A program made the translations under genes and the position numbers. Below, piece by piece: positions 32,838 to 41,192 of a DNA stretch of 64,000 bases. Under the pieces are notes generated by a model. That model was not told the DNA's origin and ran no database searches. It saw only the letters and a list, made by a program, of their open reading frames with translations. The stretch is from Nonomuraea cypriaca (GTDB taxonomy: Bacteria > Actinomycetota > Actinomycetes > Streptosporangiales > Streptosporangiaceae). The stretch lies in contig NZ_JADOGI010000006.1 in assembly GCF_015645445.1 (NCBI RefSeq), positions 1 through 64,000 on the forward strand, given 5' to 3'. How positions within the stretch are numbered: the first letter of the stretch is position 1; every line of letters starts with the position of its first letter.

Positions 32838-33293
32838 ATGCGTAGCAAGAGGGTTCTGCGCCGCCCATTGGACGATCTTCTCACGAGGCGCGCATCTCGC
32901 CTTCTAGATTTGGCTGGACAAATAGCGCTGAGTCGTGGTTCTGTCGAGGTGGAGCCGGAGCACATCTTCTCCGCGCTGGTTGCGCTCAACTCCGGAGTGG
33001 CCGTGCGCGCGTTGTCCATGCTCTCGGTCGAGATACGAGAAGTCGGTGGCTCGACAGAATCGATGCCGACCGGTCAGCCGTCAGAAGCCCCGGAGATGAC
33101 CGTGGATTCTGAGAAGGTGCTGCAACTGGCCCGCAAGGAAGCGTACGAATTCGGCCACCACTACATCGGAACCGAGCACGTTCTCCTCGGGCTGTTGCGC
33201 CATGAACAGAATCTCTCCACACAACTCCTGAGTAGGGTAGGGGCGGACCTGCCTGCTCTTCGTCGTTGCGTCATCAAAGTTCTGCACAGTTAG
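32838..33293 (+). CDS. free-standing Clp N-domain protein
   Basis: A 151-residue protein made of two Clp_N repeats: SRLLDLAGQIALSRGSVEVE then PEHIFSALVAL, and VLQLARKEAYEFGHHYIGTE then HVLLGLLRHEQ. There is no AAA+ ATPase, so it resembles an isolated ClpC N-domain or a ClpC adaptor. ATG 32838 is preferred over ATG 32826 because GGAG lies between them. It ends four bases before the start of the fulvocin-related gene, implying an operon. Function inferred only from the domain. Confidence 0.84.
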   Translation: MRSKRVLRRPLDDLLTRRASRLLDLAGQIALSRGSVEVEPEHIFSALVALNSGVAVRALSMLSVEIREVGGSTESMPTGQPSEAPEMTVDSEKVLQLARKEAYEFGHHYIGTEHVLLGLLRHEQNLSTQLLSRVGADLPALRRCVIKVLHS

Positions 33294-33297
33294 CTGA

Positions 33298-33834
33298 TTG
33301 AGCTACTCAGATCCGCAACAAAGACAAGAGGGTGGACGAACATGCGGTCTTCCCACTACTTATGACGAGCTATGCAAATATAGCATTGCTTATCGCAAGG
33401 CGATTTATGCTGAGCTGGATCCGACGGTTCGCTCCACCCTCTGGGTTCGGCATCTTCGCCAGTATCGACGGGATCACCCTGACATGTCTGTTGAGCAACG
33501 CAGAGTCCATGGGGAGATCGAAAGAATGGTGGCGGATGTGCGGACGTTCCGCGCCGACCCCAAAGAGAGCATCGGAGGGTATGAAGCGCTTACTGCTGAG
33601 TTGATCGCCGCCTTTGGCAAGGAAGAGGCGCGTGCTCTGGTCGCCACGCTGGGTCCCGTAGAGTCGCCCGCCAATTCAACTCGGGCCGAGTTGATGGTCG
33701 CCTGTGAATGTCAGTCTATCCGTCCGCACGACTTCTGTTTCTTTGGGCAATGCAGTGGCCTGCCGAGCTGCACTTGGCAGTCGGGTGGCTGCGGCTGGCT
33801 TTATCAGTATCCATGTGACGGCATGTGTACATAA
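33298..33834 (+). CDS. fulvocin C-related bacteriocin-like protein
   Basis: The 178-residue frame matches the family named bacteriocin fulvocin C-related: LPTTYDELCKYSIAYRKAIY, ALWxRxL-like STLWVRHLRQYRRDHPDMSV, FGKEEARALVATLGP. A Cys-rich tail follows with eight cysteines in the last 45 residues (ACECQS, DFCFFGQCSG, SCTWQSGGCGW, YPCDGMC). The only start in frame is TTG 33298, without a ribosome site. GAGGGTGG followed by ATG at 33341 is well spaced but in another frame, so the 5' end may be frameshifted. No classical signal peptide. Whether family members are toxins is not established. Confidence 0.75.
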   Translation: MSYSDPQQRQEGGRTCGLPTTYDELCKYSIAYRKAIYAELDPTVRSTLWVRHLRQYRRDHPDMSVEQRRVHGEIERMVADVRTFRADPKESIGGYEALTAELIAAFGKEEARALVATLGPVESPANSTRAELMVACECQSIRPHDFCFFGQCSGLPSCTWQSGGCGWLYQYPCDGMCT

Positions 33835-33864
33835 CAGTCCGAGATGGAATTCCGCCGGCCGTGG

Positions 33865-35049
33865 CTATTGAACGAGGTGTTCGACCGGCTGGCGGAGGAT
33901 GGTCTTCAGCTTCTCTGGGGCGGTCTTGCGGGGCTGGTTGAGGTAGATCTCGTGGTGCCTGCCCGTTGGCCGCAGGCCGTTGGCGTCGAGGTAGGTGTGG
34001 TGAAGCTCGTCCAGCACGAGGGTCTCGTCGTCGTAGGGGCCGATGTGCAGCACCTGGGCGCTGGGGCCTTCGTGGAGGGTCAGGTGCCGGAGCCGGGAGA
34101 TCTCGGGGAGCTTCTTCTTGGCCAGCGCGGTCTGCTTGGCGTCCTCGATCATCTCCTTGGTGATCCGGGAGGGCATGCTGATGAGCATGGTCCAGTTCCA
34201 GGCGTCCTTGGCGCGGGTGACGAAGGCGTCGGGCTGGTCCGACCACCACAGCCCTTCCAGCGGGGCGACGACGAAGTCGGCGCCGGTCGTGCGCTTGCCG
34301 GCGAACTTGAGGGTGTAGGCGACCGTATAGAGGGCCTCGACGGCGCCGGCGTAGGCGGGTGAGGTGTTCGGATTCCCGGTGCCGTCGATGCCGATGAACT
34401 GCTGCTCGGGAACGTCCACGATGGCCCACGCCCTGTTCTTGGGCGCGTAGAGCTCCTTCTGCTCCCGCTTGACGTCGTACGGCGCCATGGGTGTCTCTCT
34501 TCCTGGAAGGTGCGCATCGTCCAGCGATGCTCGGTATTGGGCCAGCCACACCTGTTCGGCTGACAGCTGGCTGAGGGTGTGGTCGAAGATCGCGCGTACG
34601 AACTCCGGGACGTGCTGCTCCTCGGACGCTGCTCGGCGTACGTGTTCGATGCGCTCGGCGAGCGCATCGGAACGCCGGCCGAGCGCGTCCAGCAGGCGCC
34701 CGTGGTCGATGGCCGGCTGGTTGGCCAGCCCGACCAGGACGCGCGGGAAGAGGGGATGGAGCTCCGCGATCGCCTCCTCGGCCGCGATCGCACAAGCCCT
34801 GCGGCCCTCGGCGGTCGCGGCGTACACCTTGCGCCCCTTGCCGCTCCCGGGCTGGGATGCGTCGGTCTGGGTGATCAGGCCTCGCTCTCGGAGCTTCGTC
34901 AGCAGGTAGTAGATCGAGCTGAACCCGATCTCCGTCCACTCGCGCATTCCTCGCTCATTGATCACTCCCTCCAGCTCATATCCGTGTCGCGGTTGCTCCA
35001 CCAGCAGGCCGAGCAGCGTCAGCTCGGCCGCGGACAGGCCTGAGTTCAT
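33865..35049 (-). CDS. PadR regulator fused to GyrI-like ligand domain
   Basis: A 394-residue fusion. Residues 1-85 are the PadR winged helix (LTLLGLLVEQPRHGYELEGV, GFSSIYYLLTKLRERGLIT) and ~90-180 its C-terminal helices. Residues 188-394 are a complete GyrI-like (SRPBCC-like effector) protein beginning MAPYDVKREQKELYAPKN. The two are usually separate genes. The junction codon is an ATG (34488) preceded by GGAAGAG, so the second half might also be translated alone. A CTAGCGCTAG palindrome lies before the start. The GyrI domain probably binds a hydrophobic or cationic small molecule. Confidence 0.86.
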   Translation of the reverse strand: MNSGLSAAELTLLGLLVEQPRHGYELEGVINERGMREWTEIGFSSIYYLLTKLRERGLITQTDASQPGSGKGRKVYAATAEGRRACAIAAEEAIAELHPLFPRVLVGLANQPAIDHGRLLDALGRRSDALAERIEHVRRAASEEQHVPEFVRAIFDHTLSQLSAEQVWLAQYRASLDDAHLPGRETPMAPYDVKREQKELYAPKNRAWAIVDVPEQQFIGIDGTGNPNTSPAYAGAVEALYTVAYTLKFAGKRTTGADFVVAPLEGLWWSDQPDAFVTRAKDAWNWTMLISMPSRITKEMIEDAKQTALAKKKLPEISRLRHLTLHEGPSAQVLHIGPYDDETLVLDELHHTYLDANGLRPTGRHHEIYLNQPRKTAPEKLKTILRQPVEHLVQ

Positions 35050-35054
35050 GGAAG

Positions 35055-35072
35055 TATCCTAGCGCTAGAATA
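35055..35072. promoter_or_regulatory. palindromic operator before the PadR-GyrI gene
   Basis: CTAGCGCTAG at 35059-35068 is a perfect palindrome, extended outward by TAT/ATA with one mismatch per side. It lies 6-23 bases upstream of the ATG, where it would overlap the promoter and allow autorepression. Confidence 0.55.
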
Positions 35073-35297
35073 GAGCGGCAGCTCGGCACTTGATCGCCGG
35101 GGACATGAAGCTGAAGCTCCCGGATTCGGGGTCAGGCCGGCCGGATCGTTCAGCCGTGCAGCGTGGCGAGGCGATCGGAACGTGGTCTCGGCCGTGGCGC
35201 TGTCGAGCGCCCCGGCCAGTTCGAGGTCACGAGTCCGTGCAGGGTCACCGCCGGTACGCGACGGCGAGCGCGTGGAGGCAGGCGCGGAAGCCTGGTC

Positions 35298-35933
35298 TCA
35301 GGCGGGTGCGTCGGTGTCGACGCGGTAGAGGGAATTGAGGAGTGGCCAGGTCAGAGCCGCCATCTGGGCCGGGGTCTGCGGGCATCCGCGCTGGAGCCAG
35401 TCGGCGGCCACGCCGATGAGCGCGCCGGCGGCGAAGGCGGAGAGGACGTCGTGCGGCATGTCCGGCGTCGAGCCGGAGGGCTGCGGGAGCTCGCCGGTGG
35501 CGGCCTGGTGTACGCGGTTGTGGATGGCCGCGGTGATGCGGCGGCGGATGTGGTCGGCGACGCGTGCGCTGCCCTGCGGTCCGAGCAGGCTGCGGTAGAG
35601 GCCCGTGTGCTGGGCCAGGCTGGCGAAGAAGGCCGTGAGCGACTGGGTCCCCTCCCGCGTCGGGTCCGGCGAGCCGGGTCCGGGAGAGGGCAGGGACTCG
35701 ATCAGGTTGTCGATCATCGCGGTGCAGGCGGCCTCGGCCAGCGCGTGGACGTCCCGGTAGTGATCGTAGAAGGCCGTGCGGCTCACTCCGGCGTGTTCGG
35801 CGACGTCGGACACGCTGATCTGGGACAGGTCCTGCTTCTCGGCGAGGTCGAGCAGCGCGCGTGCGAGGGCCGTGCGGGTGCGGCGGACACGCCGGTCGCG
35901 GGATGGGGTGTTGCTGTCTCTGCTCGTGGCCAC
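35298..35933 (-). CDS. TetR family regulator of the P450 cassette
   Basis: A 211-residue TetR/AcrR protein, GTG start at 35933. The N-terminal HTH is RTRTALARALLDLAEKQDLS then ISVSDVAEHAGVSRTAFYDHYRD (split here for length); the C-terminal domain has LYRSLLGPQGSARVADHIRR and a helical ligand pocket (SAFAAGALIGVAADWL). It is divergent from the ferredoxin reductase gene. A long inverted repeat fills the gap, so it very likely controls both. Confidence 0.9.
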   Translation of the reverse strand: MATSRDSNTPSRDRRVRRTRTALARALLDLAEKQDLSQISVSDVAEHAGVSRTAFYDHYRDVHALAEAACTAMIDNLIESLPSPGPGSPDPTREGTQSLTAFFASLAQHTGLYRSLLGPQGSARVADHIRRRITAAIHNRVHQAATGELPQPSGSTPDMPHDVLSAFAAGALIGVAADWLQRGCPQTPAQMAALTWPLLNSLYRVDTDAPA

Positions 35934-35952
35934 ACCGGCAAGTTTACCGTCT

Positions 35953-35986
35953 GCTTACACATGTTAGTTATCTTGCATGTGTAAGC
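35953..35986. promoter_or_regulatory. TetR operator, 11-base inverted repeat
   Basis: GCTTACACATG (35953-35963) and CATGTGTAAGC (35976-35986) are perfect inverted arms around 12 bases. A nested GTTAG (35963-35967)/CTAAC (35986-35990) pair adds symmetry. Located 20 bases upstream of the tetR start, in the divergent region. Confidence 0.75.
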
Positions 35987-36072
35987 TAACGTGTCAGAAT
36001 GAAACGCTGGAAAGGACGACATATGCGGATATATGCGGGCCGGGCTGTCGCATCCCATCAGAGCGACGCCGC

Positions 36073-37275
36073 GTGACCCCACCAGGAAGCGTCCTGATCG
36101 TCGGTGCCTCGGCCGCCGGGTTGAGCACGGCGGAGGCGCTGCGGCGGCACGGCTACCAGGGTCCGCTCATGCTGCTGGACGCCGAGACCCATTGCCCTTA
36201 TGACCGGCCGCCGCTGTCGAAGCAGGTCCTGGCCGGCTCCTGGGAACCGGCCCGCACCCAGCTCCGCACCCAGACGCAGTTGGAGTCCCTCGGCGCGGAG
36301 TTCGTACGAGGTGAGAGCGCCGTCGCGCTGGATGCGGCCGGACGCGCTGTCACCACCGCCTCCGGCCGCGTGCTCCACAGCGATGCCCTGGTCATCGCCA
36401 CCGGCCTGACCTCGCGTCGCCTCCCCGGACAGGACGGCCAGGACGGGCTGGCGGGCGTGCACGTGCTGCGCAGTCTGGACGACGCGCTCACCCTGCGCAC
36501 CCACCTGACCGCCGCCAAGCGGCTCGTGGTCGTGGGCGAAGGCGTGCTGGGCGCGGAGATCGCCGCCACCGCCCGCACCATGGGGCGTGACGTCACGCTC
36601 GCCGGGATGGGGCATGCCCTTCTGGGGGACCAGCTCGGCGACGTGGTCGGCGCGATGCTCGGTCGGCTGCACGTCGAGCGCGGGGTACGGCTGCGGCTCG
36701 GCGTCGCCGTCGACGGACTGACCGGCACCGAGGGACGCGTCACGGCGGTGCGGCTGGCCACCGGCGAGCTCCTGCCCGCCGACGCCGTCGTGGTGGCCAT
36801 CGGATCCCGCCCGGCGACCGGCTGGCTGGCGGGCAGCGGGCTCGCCTTGGGCGACGGGGTGGAGTGCGACTCGCGCTGCCGCGCCGCCGCGGGCGTCTAC
36901 GCCGTCGGCGACGTGGCCTCCTTCGAACACGAAGGGCTCGGCAGGCGGCTGCGCCTGGAGAATCGCACCAACGCCACCGAACAGGCGCAGGTCGTGGCGG
37001 CCAACATCCTCGGCGCCGATCACCCGTACACGCCTATCCCGTATTTCTGGACCGACCAGTACGACGTCAAGATCCAGGCGCACGGTCTCCCGGCGCCCGC
37101 GGCCGAGGTGAGCATCGCCGAAGGCGACCCGGCACAGCACCGCTTCACCGCCGTCTACCGCGAGGGCGGCCAGGTCACCGGCGTACTCGGCTGGAACATG
37201 CCCAAGCAGGCCCGCCTGCTGAGGCAACAGGCCCTCGCTCCCCGGCACGGAGCCCAGCCGCTCGCGCCCGCGTAA
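36073..37275 (+). CDS. ferredoxin reductase (FAD, NAD(P)H) for a P450 system
   Basis: Electron carrier from NAD(P)H to ferredoxin, 400 residues from GTG 36073; the open frame upstream crosses the operator and is not coding. FAD motif LIVGASAAGLSTAEAL near residue 8, CPYDRPPLSKQVL near 42, NAD motif VVVGEGVLGAEIAATA near 150, and YAVGDVASF near 275 are all typical of putidaredoxin-reductase-like proteins. The C-terminal PYFWTDQYDVKIQAHG is the reductase C-domain. It is followed by P450 and ferredoxin genes, so it completes a three-component monooxygenase. Confidence 0.9.
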   Translation: MTPPGSVLIVGASAAGLSTAEALRRHGYQGPLMLLDAETHCPYDRPPLSKQVLAGSWEPARTQLRTQTQLESLGAEFVRGESAVALDAAGRAVTTASGRVLHSDALVIATGLTSRRLPGQDGQDGLAGVHVLRSLDDALTLRTHLTAAKRLVVVGEGVLGAEIAATARTMGRDVTLAGMGHALLGDQLGDVVGAMLGRLHVERGVRLRLGVAVDGLTGTEGRVTAVRLATGELLPADAVVVAIGSRPATGWLAGSGLALGDGVECDSRCRAAAGVYAVGDVASFEHEGLGRRLRLENRTNATEQAQVVAANILGADHPYTPIPYFWTDQYDVKIQAHGLPAPAAEVSIAEGDPAQHRFTAVYREGGQVTGVLGWNMPKQARLLRQQALAPRHGAQPLAPA

Positions 37276-37335
37276 GAAGCGGCGGGGAGCAGCACCGGCA
37301 CCCGACGATCAACCAACCTTTGAAGGAGATGCCGC

Positions 37336-38547
37336 ATGAGTGTCAACGACCAGGTTCTGAACTACCCCATCCCGAACGACGCGGCCATCGACCCGCCCGC
37401 GGAATGGGCCGAACTGCGCAGCAAGTGCCCGGTGGCCCACGTCACGCTGCCCAGCGGCGACCGGGCGACCCTGCTGACCCGCTACGACGACGTCAAGGAG
37501 GTGCTGGCGGACCCGCGCTTCACCCGCCGGCTCAACGCTCCCGACGCGGCCCGGCTGTCAGCCGAGGGCGGAGGGGTGTTCAGCAGTGAGATGGCGTCGA
37601 TCATCCCTGACGGAGGTGAGGAACACCAGCACTGGCGGCGCCTGGTCGCCAAGTGGTTCACCGCCAAGCGCATGGCCGCCATGCGGCCCGCGATGGCCCA
37701 GATCGCCGAAGACCTGATCGACGGCATGGTCGAGCGCGGCGCCCCTGGTGACCTCAAGGCCGGCCTGGGCTTCCCGCTGCCGGTGTTCGTCATCTGCGAC
37801 ATGCTCGGTGTCCCGGCCTCCGACCGCGACCGCTTCTCCTACTGGTCGGACGCCCTGCTCAACCTCACCCGCTACAGCGAGGCCGAGATTGAAGCCGCCC
37901 AGGGCGAGTTCTTCCAGTACATGTCCGACCTCGTCGCCGCCAAGCGCGCGGAGCCCGGTGAGGACCTGCTGAGCGAGCTGATCGCGGTCGGCGGTCCCGA
38001 GGACGGCGGCCTGTCCGACATCCAGATCCTGGTCACCGGTATGGCGCTGCTGGTCGCCGGACACGAGACCACCGCCAACATGATCGGGAAGATGGTCTCC
38101 ATGCTGCTGGCCGACCGCAGCCGGTGGGAGCGGCTGCTGGCCGACCCGTCGCTGATCCGTACGACGGTGGAGGAGTCGCTGCGGTACGACGCCAACTCCG
38201 GCTTCGGCCTGCCCCGCTACCTGCCTGAGGAGACCGAGGTCAGCGGCACCGTCCTGCCCCGCGGCACCACCGTGGTGTGCAGCATGGCCGCCGCCAACCG
38301 CGACGAGAACGCCTTCGCTGCCGCCGCGGAGATGGACCTGACGCGCAGCCCGAACCCGCACCTGGCCTTCGGCGCCGGCGCCCACTCCTGCCTGGGGCAG
38401 GCGCTGGCCCGCACCGAGCTGCAGGTCGTGCTGGAGGTGCTGCTGCGCAGGCTCCCGACGCTGGAACTGGCCGTGCCCGTGGAAGAGCTGGAGCGCGTGG
38501 AGGGGCTCGCCGTGGGCGGCCTGCGTACGGTGCCGGTCAGCTGGTGA
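37336..38547 (+). CDS. cytochrome P450
   Basis: Class I bacterial P450 of 403 residues. I-helix LLVAGHETTANMIG near residue 240 (acid-alcohol pair modified to E-T-T), K-helix EESLRYD near 280, and heme loop HLAFGAGAHSCLGQALAR near 345 with the cysteine ligand. GAAGGAG precedes the ATG. The overall pattern resembles CYP105/107-like actinomycete P450s. Substrate is not readable; no biosynthetic genes surround it, which favours a catabolic or tailoring role controlled by TetR. Confidence 0.95.
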   Translation: MSVNDQVLNYPIPNDAAIDPPAEWAELRSKCPVAHVTLPSGDRATLLTRYDDVKEVLADPRFTRRLNAPDAARLSAEGGGVFSSEMASIIPDGGEEHQHWRRLVAKWFTAKRMAAMRPAMAQIAEDLIDGMVERGAPGDLKAGLGFPLPVFVICDMLGVPASDRDRFSYWSDALLNLTRYSEAEIEAAQGEFFQYMSDLVAAKRAEPGEDLLSELIAVGGPEDGGLSDIQILVTGMALLVAGHETTANMIGKMVSMLLADRSRWERLLADPSLIRTTVEESLRYDANSGFGLPRYLPEETEVSGTVLPRGTTVVCSMAAANRDENAFAAAAEMDLTRSPNPHLAFGAGAHSCLGQALARTELQVVLEVLLRRLPTLELAVPVEELERVEGLAVGGLRTVPVSW

Positions 38548-38575
38548 CCCGCCGATCAACAAGGAGGAACTCACG

Positions 38576-38770
38576 ATGAAAGTCACCGTCGACGACGTCA
38601 AGTGCTGCGGTGCCGGCCAGTGTGTGCTGATCGCGCCGGAGGTGTTCGACCAGCGCGACGAGGACGGCATCGTCATCCTGCTCGAGCCCGAACCCGCCCA
38701 GGACCGGCACGTCGCCGTCCGCGAGGCCGCCGCCGTCTGCCCCGCGGCCGCCATCGAGGTGAGCGAATAG
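38576..38770 (+). CDS. 3Fe-4S ferredoxin
   Basis: A 64-residue ferredoxin: CCGAGQCVLIAPEVFDQ supplies two ligands (Cys10 or 11 and Cys16, with Gly-Ala between), and AAAVCPAAAIEV the third. This is the 3Fe-4S type that pairs with actinomycete P450s. Its ATG follows an AAGGAGG site 29 bases after the P450 stop, making it the third gene of the cassette. Confidence 0.95.
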   Translation: MKVTVDDVKCCGAGQCVLIAPEVFDQRDEDGIVILLEPEPAQDRHVAVREAAAVCPAAAIEVSE

Positions 38771-38844
38771 CCGTGATCGTCGGGCGCCCGCGGCGTTTCC
38801 GGACACGTGACGCCGCGGCGCCGGGCTCATGTCGGTCCGCTTGA

Positions 38845-38958
38845 TCAGTTGATCCGGCGCACCGGCTGGATGGTCGAGAAGTCGATCTCACCCTCCGCGA
38901 CCATCGACTGGCACGGCAAGAGCAGGGATGCGTGCCAGGCGACCGAGGTAGTGGGCGG
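38845..38958 (-). pseudogene. in-frame C-terminal gene fragment after the lipoprotein stop
   Basis: Directly after the TAG of the lipoprotein gene the same frame stays open for 37 codons: TTSVAWHASLLLPC, then QSMVAEGEIDFSTIQPVRRIN and TGA. The sequence looks coding (GC-rich third positions, conserved-looking SMVAEGEIDFSTIQ) and like the end of a protein, but there is no start. It could be the tail of a deleted gene or an amber-separated extension. Family not recognised. Confidence 0.35.
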
Positions 38959-39633
38959 CTAGTCGAGCCAGATCACGATGCCGGTCAGGCCGGTGAGCAC
39001 GGCGGCGACGCCGGCACGGACGGCGCGGGCGGCGCGTTCCGGGGTGAAGGTGGCGGGGTCGTACGTCGAGGACATGCCCAGTCCCTCGCCGCGGAACGAG
39101 GCGCCGGTCCAGTCGGCGGCGGTGACGTTCTCCGTGGGCTCGGCCAGTTCGGCGCCGACCACGAGGAACTGCTGGCCGAGGTGGTTCGGAGTGACCATGG
39201 ACAGGGGGTCGACGAGGTCGTTGCCGGCGCTGATGACGAGGTCGGGCGCCAGGTCCATCGCGTGGCTGATGCGTGGAATGTACTGGTCCGGCTTCGCGGC
39301 CGTGACGGTCTTGAGGCTGACGTCGTTCTGCTCGGCCCACTCCGTCACGGAGTTCACCAACGTTCTGGTCTGGGGGTCTTGTCCCGCGGTGAGCAGGACG
39401 ACGCGGTAGCCCTCCGGCGGGCGGACCCCGTTCCAGGAGCCGGGGCGCGGGGTGATCGTCGCCTCCGGGGTGGGCGGTGTGTCCGGGTCGGAGAACCCCG
39501 GGGCGAGGGCGCCGATGGCGGTGGGCTTCACGCGCGGCCGCGACCAGTCGTCGCCCGGACCGCACCCGCCGGCCAGTACGGCGGCCACCACCGCCGCGGC
39601 CAGCGCGCCGGCGGGCAGGAGTCGGGAGCGCAT
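38959..39633 (-). CDS. lipoprotein, BMP-like periplasmic-binding fold
   Basis: The 224-residue product starts at ATG 39633 (AGAAGGA upstream) with a lipoprotein signal peptide (LLPAGALAAAVVAAVLAGGC; lipobox LAGGC). After a Pro/Thr-rich linker it has YRVVLLTAGQDPQTRTLVNS, DLVISAGNDLVDPLSMVTPN and FLVVGAELAEPTENVTAADW, the alternating strand-helix pattern of BMP/PnrA-like substrate-binding proteins. It is much shorter than full-length BMP proteins and no ABC transporter is adjacent, so its role is unclear. Confidence 0.72.
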   Translation of the reverse strand: MRSRLLPAGALAAAVVAAVLAGGCGPGDDWSRPRVKPTAIGALAPGFSDPDTPPTPEATITPRPGSWNGVRPPEGYRVVLLTAGQDPQTRTLVNSVTEWAEQNDVSLKTVTAAKPDQYIPRISHAMDLAPDLVISAGNDLVDPLSMVTPNHLGQQFLVVGAELAEPTENVTAADWTGASFRGEGLGMSSTYDPATFTPERAARAVRAGVAAVLTGLTGIVIWLD

Positions 39634-39857
39634 GAGGATCGTCCTTCTGAGGTCGGGCCGGCGTGAGGTCACGGGACCGGCGTCTTCGGGCCCGCGTGAC
39701 GCCTACTTCTTATCCCATTGCAGATGTTTTTCGACGTGGTGGGAGGTTTCCGCCTGATTGGGTTCGTCGTCGGTTTGCGCGTGAGCCGCCGTTCGTTCAT
39801 CTGAGCCGAGCAGATTGCGTTCGCCAGCCGAAGAGGAGTCAACCGAAGAGGAGCCAC

Positions 39858-41069
39858 ATGTCCCGCGCCGCCCGGCGTCGTGCCTGTGCCGTCGTCGCCG
39901 CGGTAGCCGTGGCCGTGCTGTTCGGTGCTGTGCCCGCTCTCGCCCACGGGTTCACCTCGACCGTGTACGCCGACCTCACCTCGCCCGAGGCCGGGCACGT
40001 CCGCTCCGAACTCGGGCTGGAGTACGACCTGCTCGTCGTCTCGGCCGCCGACTCCGAGAAGGACGATCCGCTCTTCCTGGCCGGCACCGCGGCGTTCGAG
40101 GCCGGCGACGCGGCGGAGCAGGCCGCCGCGCTCGACGCCCACGCCGCCTCGGTCCTCGCGTACGTGACCAGGCGCTTCGGCGTCACGGCCGAGGGCGACG
40201 CGTGCACCCCGGTCCAGGACGGCGACTTCACGATCGAGGAACGCGAGGGCGTCCCGTACGCGCTGCTGGTCCTCGACCACCGGTGTCCGGAACGGGCTGA
40301 AGCGCACGAGGTGCGCAGCGGGCTGTTCCCGGGCTCCGAGGGTTATGTGCGCGACAGCAAGACGGTGGTCACGTACGACCTGGACCTGACGTCGGGAAGC
40401 GCCGCCCTCGACGCCGGGCATCCGTCGTTCTCCACGCGGCAGTCCTGGACCGAGCGGTTCTGGGAGTTCTTCAGGCTCGGGGCCGAGCACCTGCTCACCG
40501 GGCTCGACCACATCCTGTTCCTGCTGGCGCTCATCGCGGGGTCACGCCGCCTGCGCGAGATCGTGCTGGCGGCGACGACCTTCACGCTGGCACACTCGGT
40601 GACCTTCGTCCTCGCCGCCCTCGGCCTCGTGCAGGTGCCCGCGTCGTTCGTGGAGCCCGTCATCGCCCTCTCGATCGCGGTCGTCGCGGGCTGGCACCTG
40701 TGGCGGATCCGGCAACGCCGATCGCGCGCCACAGATCTCGAGAACGTCGGTCACGGCCACCTCAGCCTGGACCGCGCGGGCTGGACGCGGCTCGCGGTGG
40801 TGTTCTGCTTCGGTCTGGTGCACGGGCTCGGCTTCGCGGCGGCGCTGGGCATCGACCAGGCCCTGTCGTGGCGGCTTCTGTGGTCGCTGCTCGTCTTCAA
40901 CGTGGGCATCGAAGCCGTCCAGCTGGCGATCATCATGGTCGTGTTCCCGCTGCTCGCCCTGCTGCGCCACCGCCGGCCGGCCGCCGGGCTGTGGACGACC
41001 GGGGCGATCGCGGCGGGGGTGTCCGTGATGGGCCTGGTGTGGTTCGTGCAGCGAGTGCTCGGAATCTGA
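39858..41069 (+). CDS. HupE/UreJ-like membrane protein with large ectodomain
   Basis: The 403-residue protein has a signal peptide (AVVAAVAVAVLFGAVPALA), then ~180 residues of extracytoplasmic domain. The membrane part has HLLTGLDHILFLLALIAGS near 205, TFTLAHSVTFVLAALG near 235 and FGLVHGLGFAAALG near 310. These His-rich helices are the HupE/UreJ_2 signature, a family proposed to move nickel or other divalent metals. AAGAGGAG precedes ATG 39858. No hydrogenase or urease gene is present in the window, so the metal and partner are unknown. Confidence 0.84.
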   Translation: MSRAARRRACAVVAAVAVAVLFGAVPALAHGFTSTVYADLTSPEAGHVRSELGLEYDLLVVSAADSEKDDPLFLAGTAAFEAGDAAEQAAALDAHAASVLAYVTRRFGVTAEGDACTPVQDGDFTIEEREGVPYALLVLDHRCPERAEAHEVRSGLFPGSEGYVRDSKTVVTYDLDLTSGSAALDAGHPSFSTRQSWTERFWEFFRLGAEHLLTGLDHILFLLALIAGSRRLREIVLAATTFTLAHSVTFVLAALGLVQVPASFVEPVIALSIAVVAGWHLWRIRQRRSRATDLENVGHGHLSLDRAGWTRLAVVFCFGLVHGLGFAAALGIDQALSWRLLWSLLVFNVGIEAVQLAIIMVVFPLLALLRHRRPAAGLWTTGAIAAGVSVMGLVWFVQRVLGI

Positions 41070-41192
41070 GACGACGTCACAGTTTCCGGCAAGTGCAACA
41101 GTCCGCCCGCCCGAAATTCACCTTTAAGACACCAATGTCCGAAACCTTGGCGAGGCTCTTCAGTGCTCTCATTCTCGAACGGACAAAAACCT

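Noticed and set aside
35977..36072. N-terminal extension of the ferredoxin reductase
   Set aside because: The extra 32 codons cross the TetR operator, look random, and the FAD motif position fits GTG 36073.
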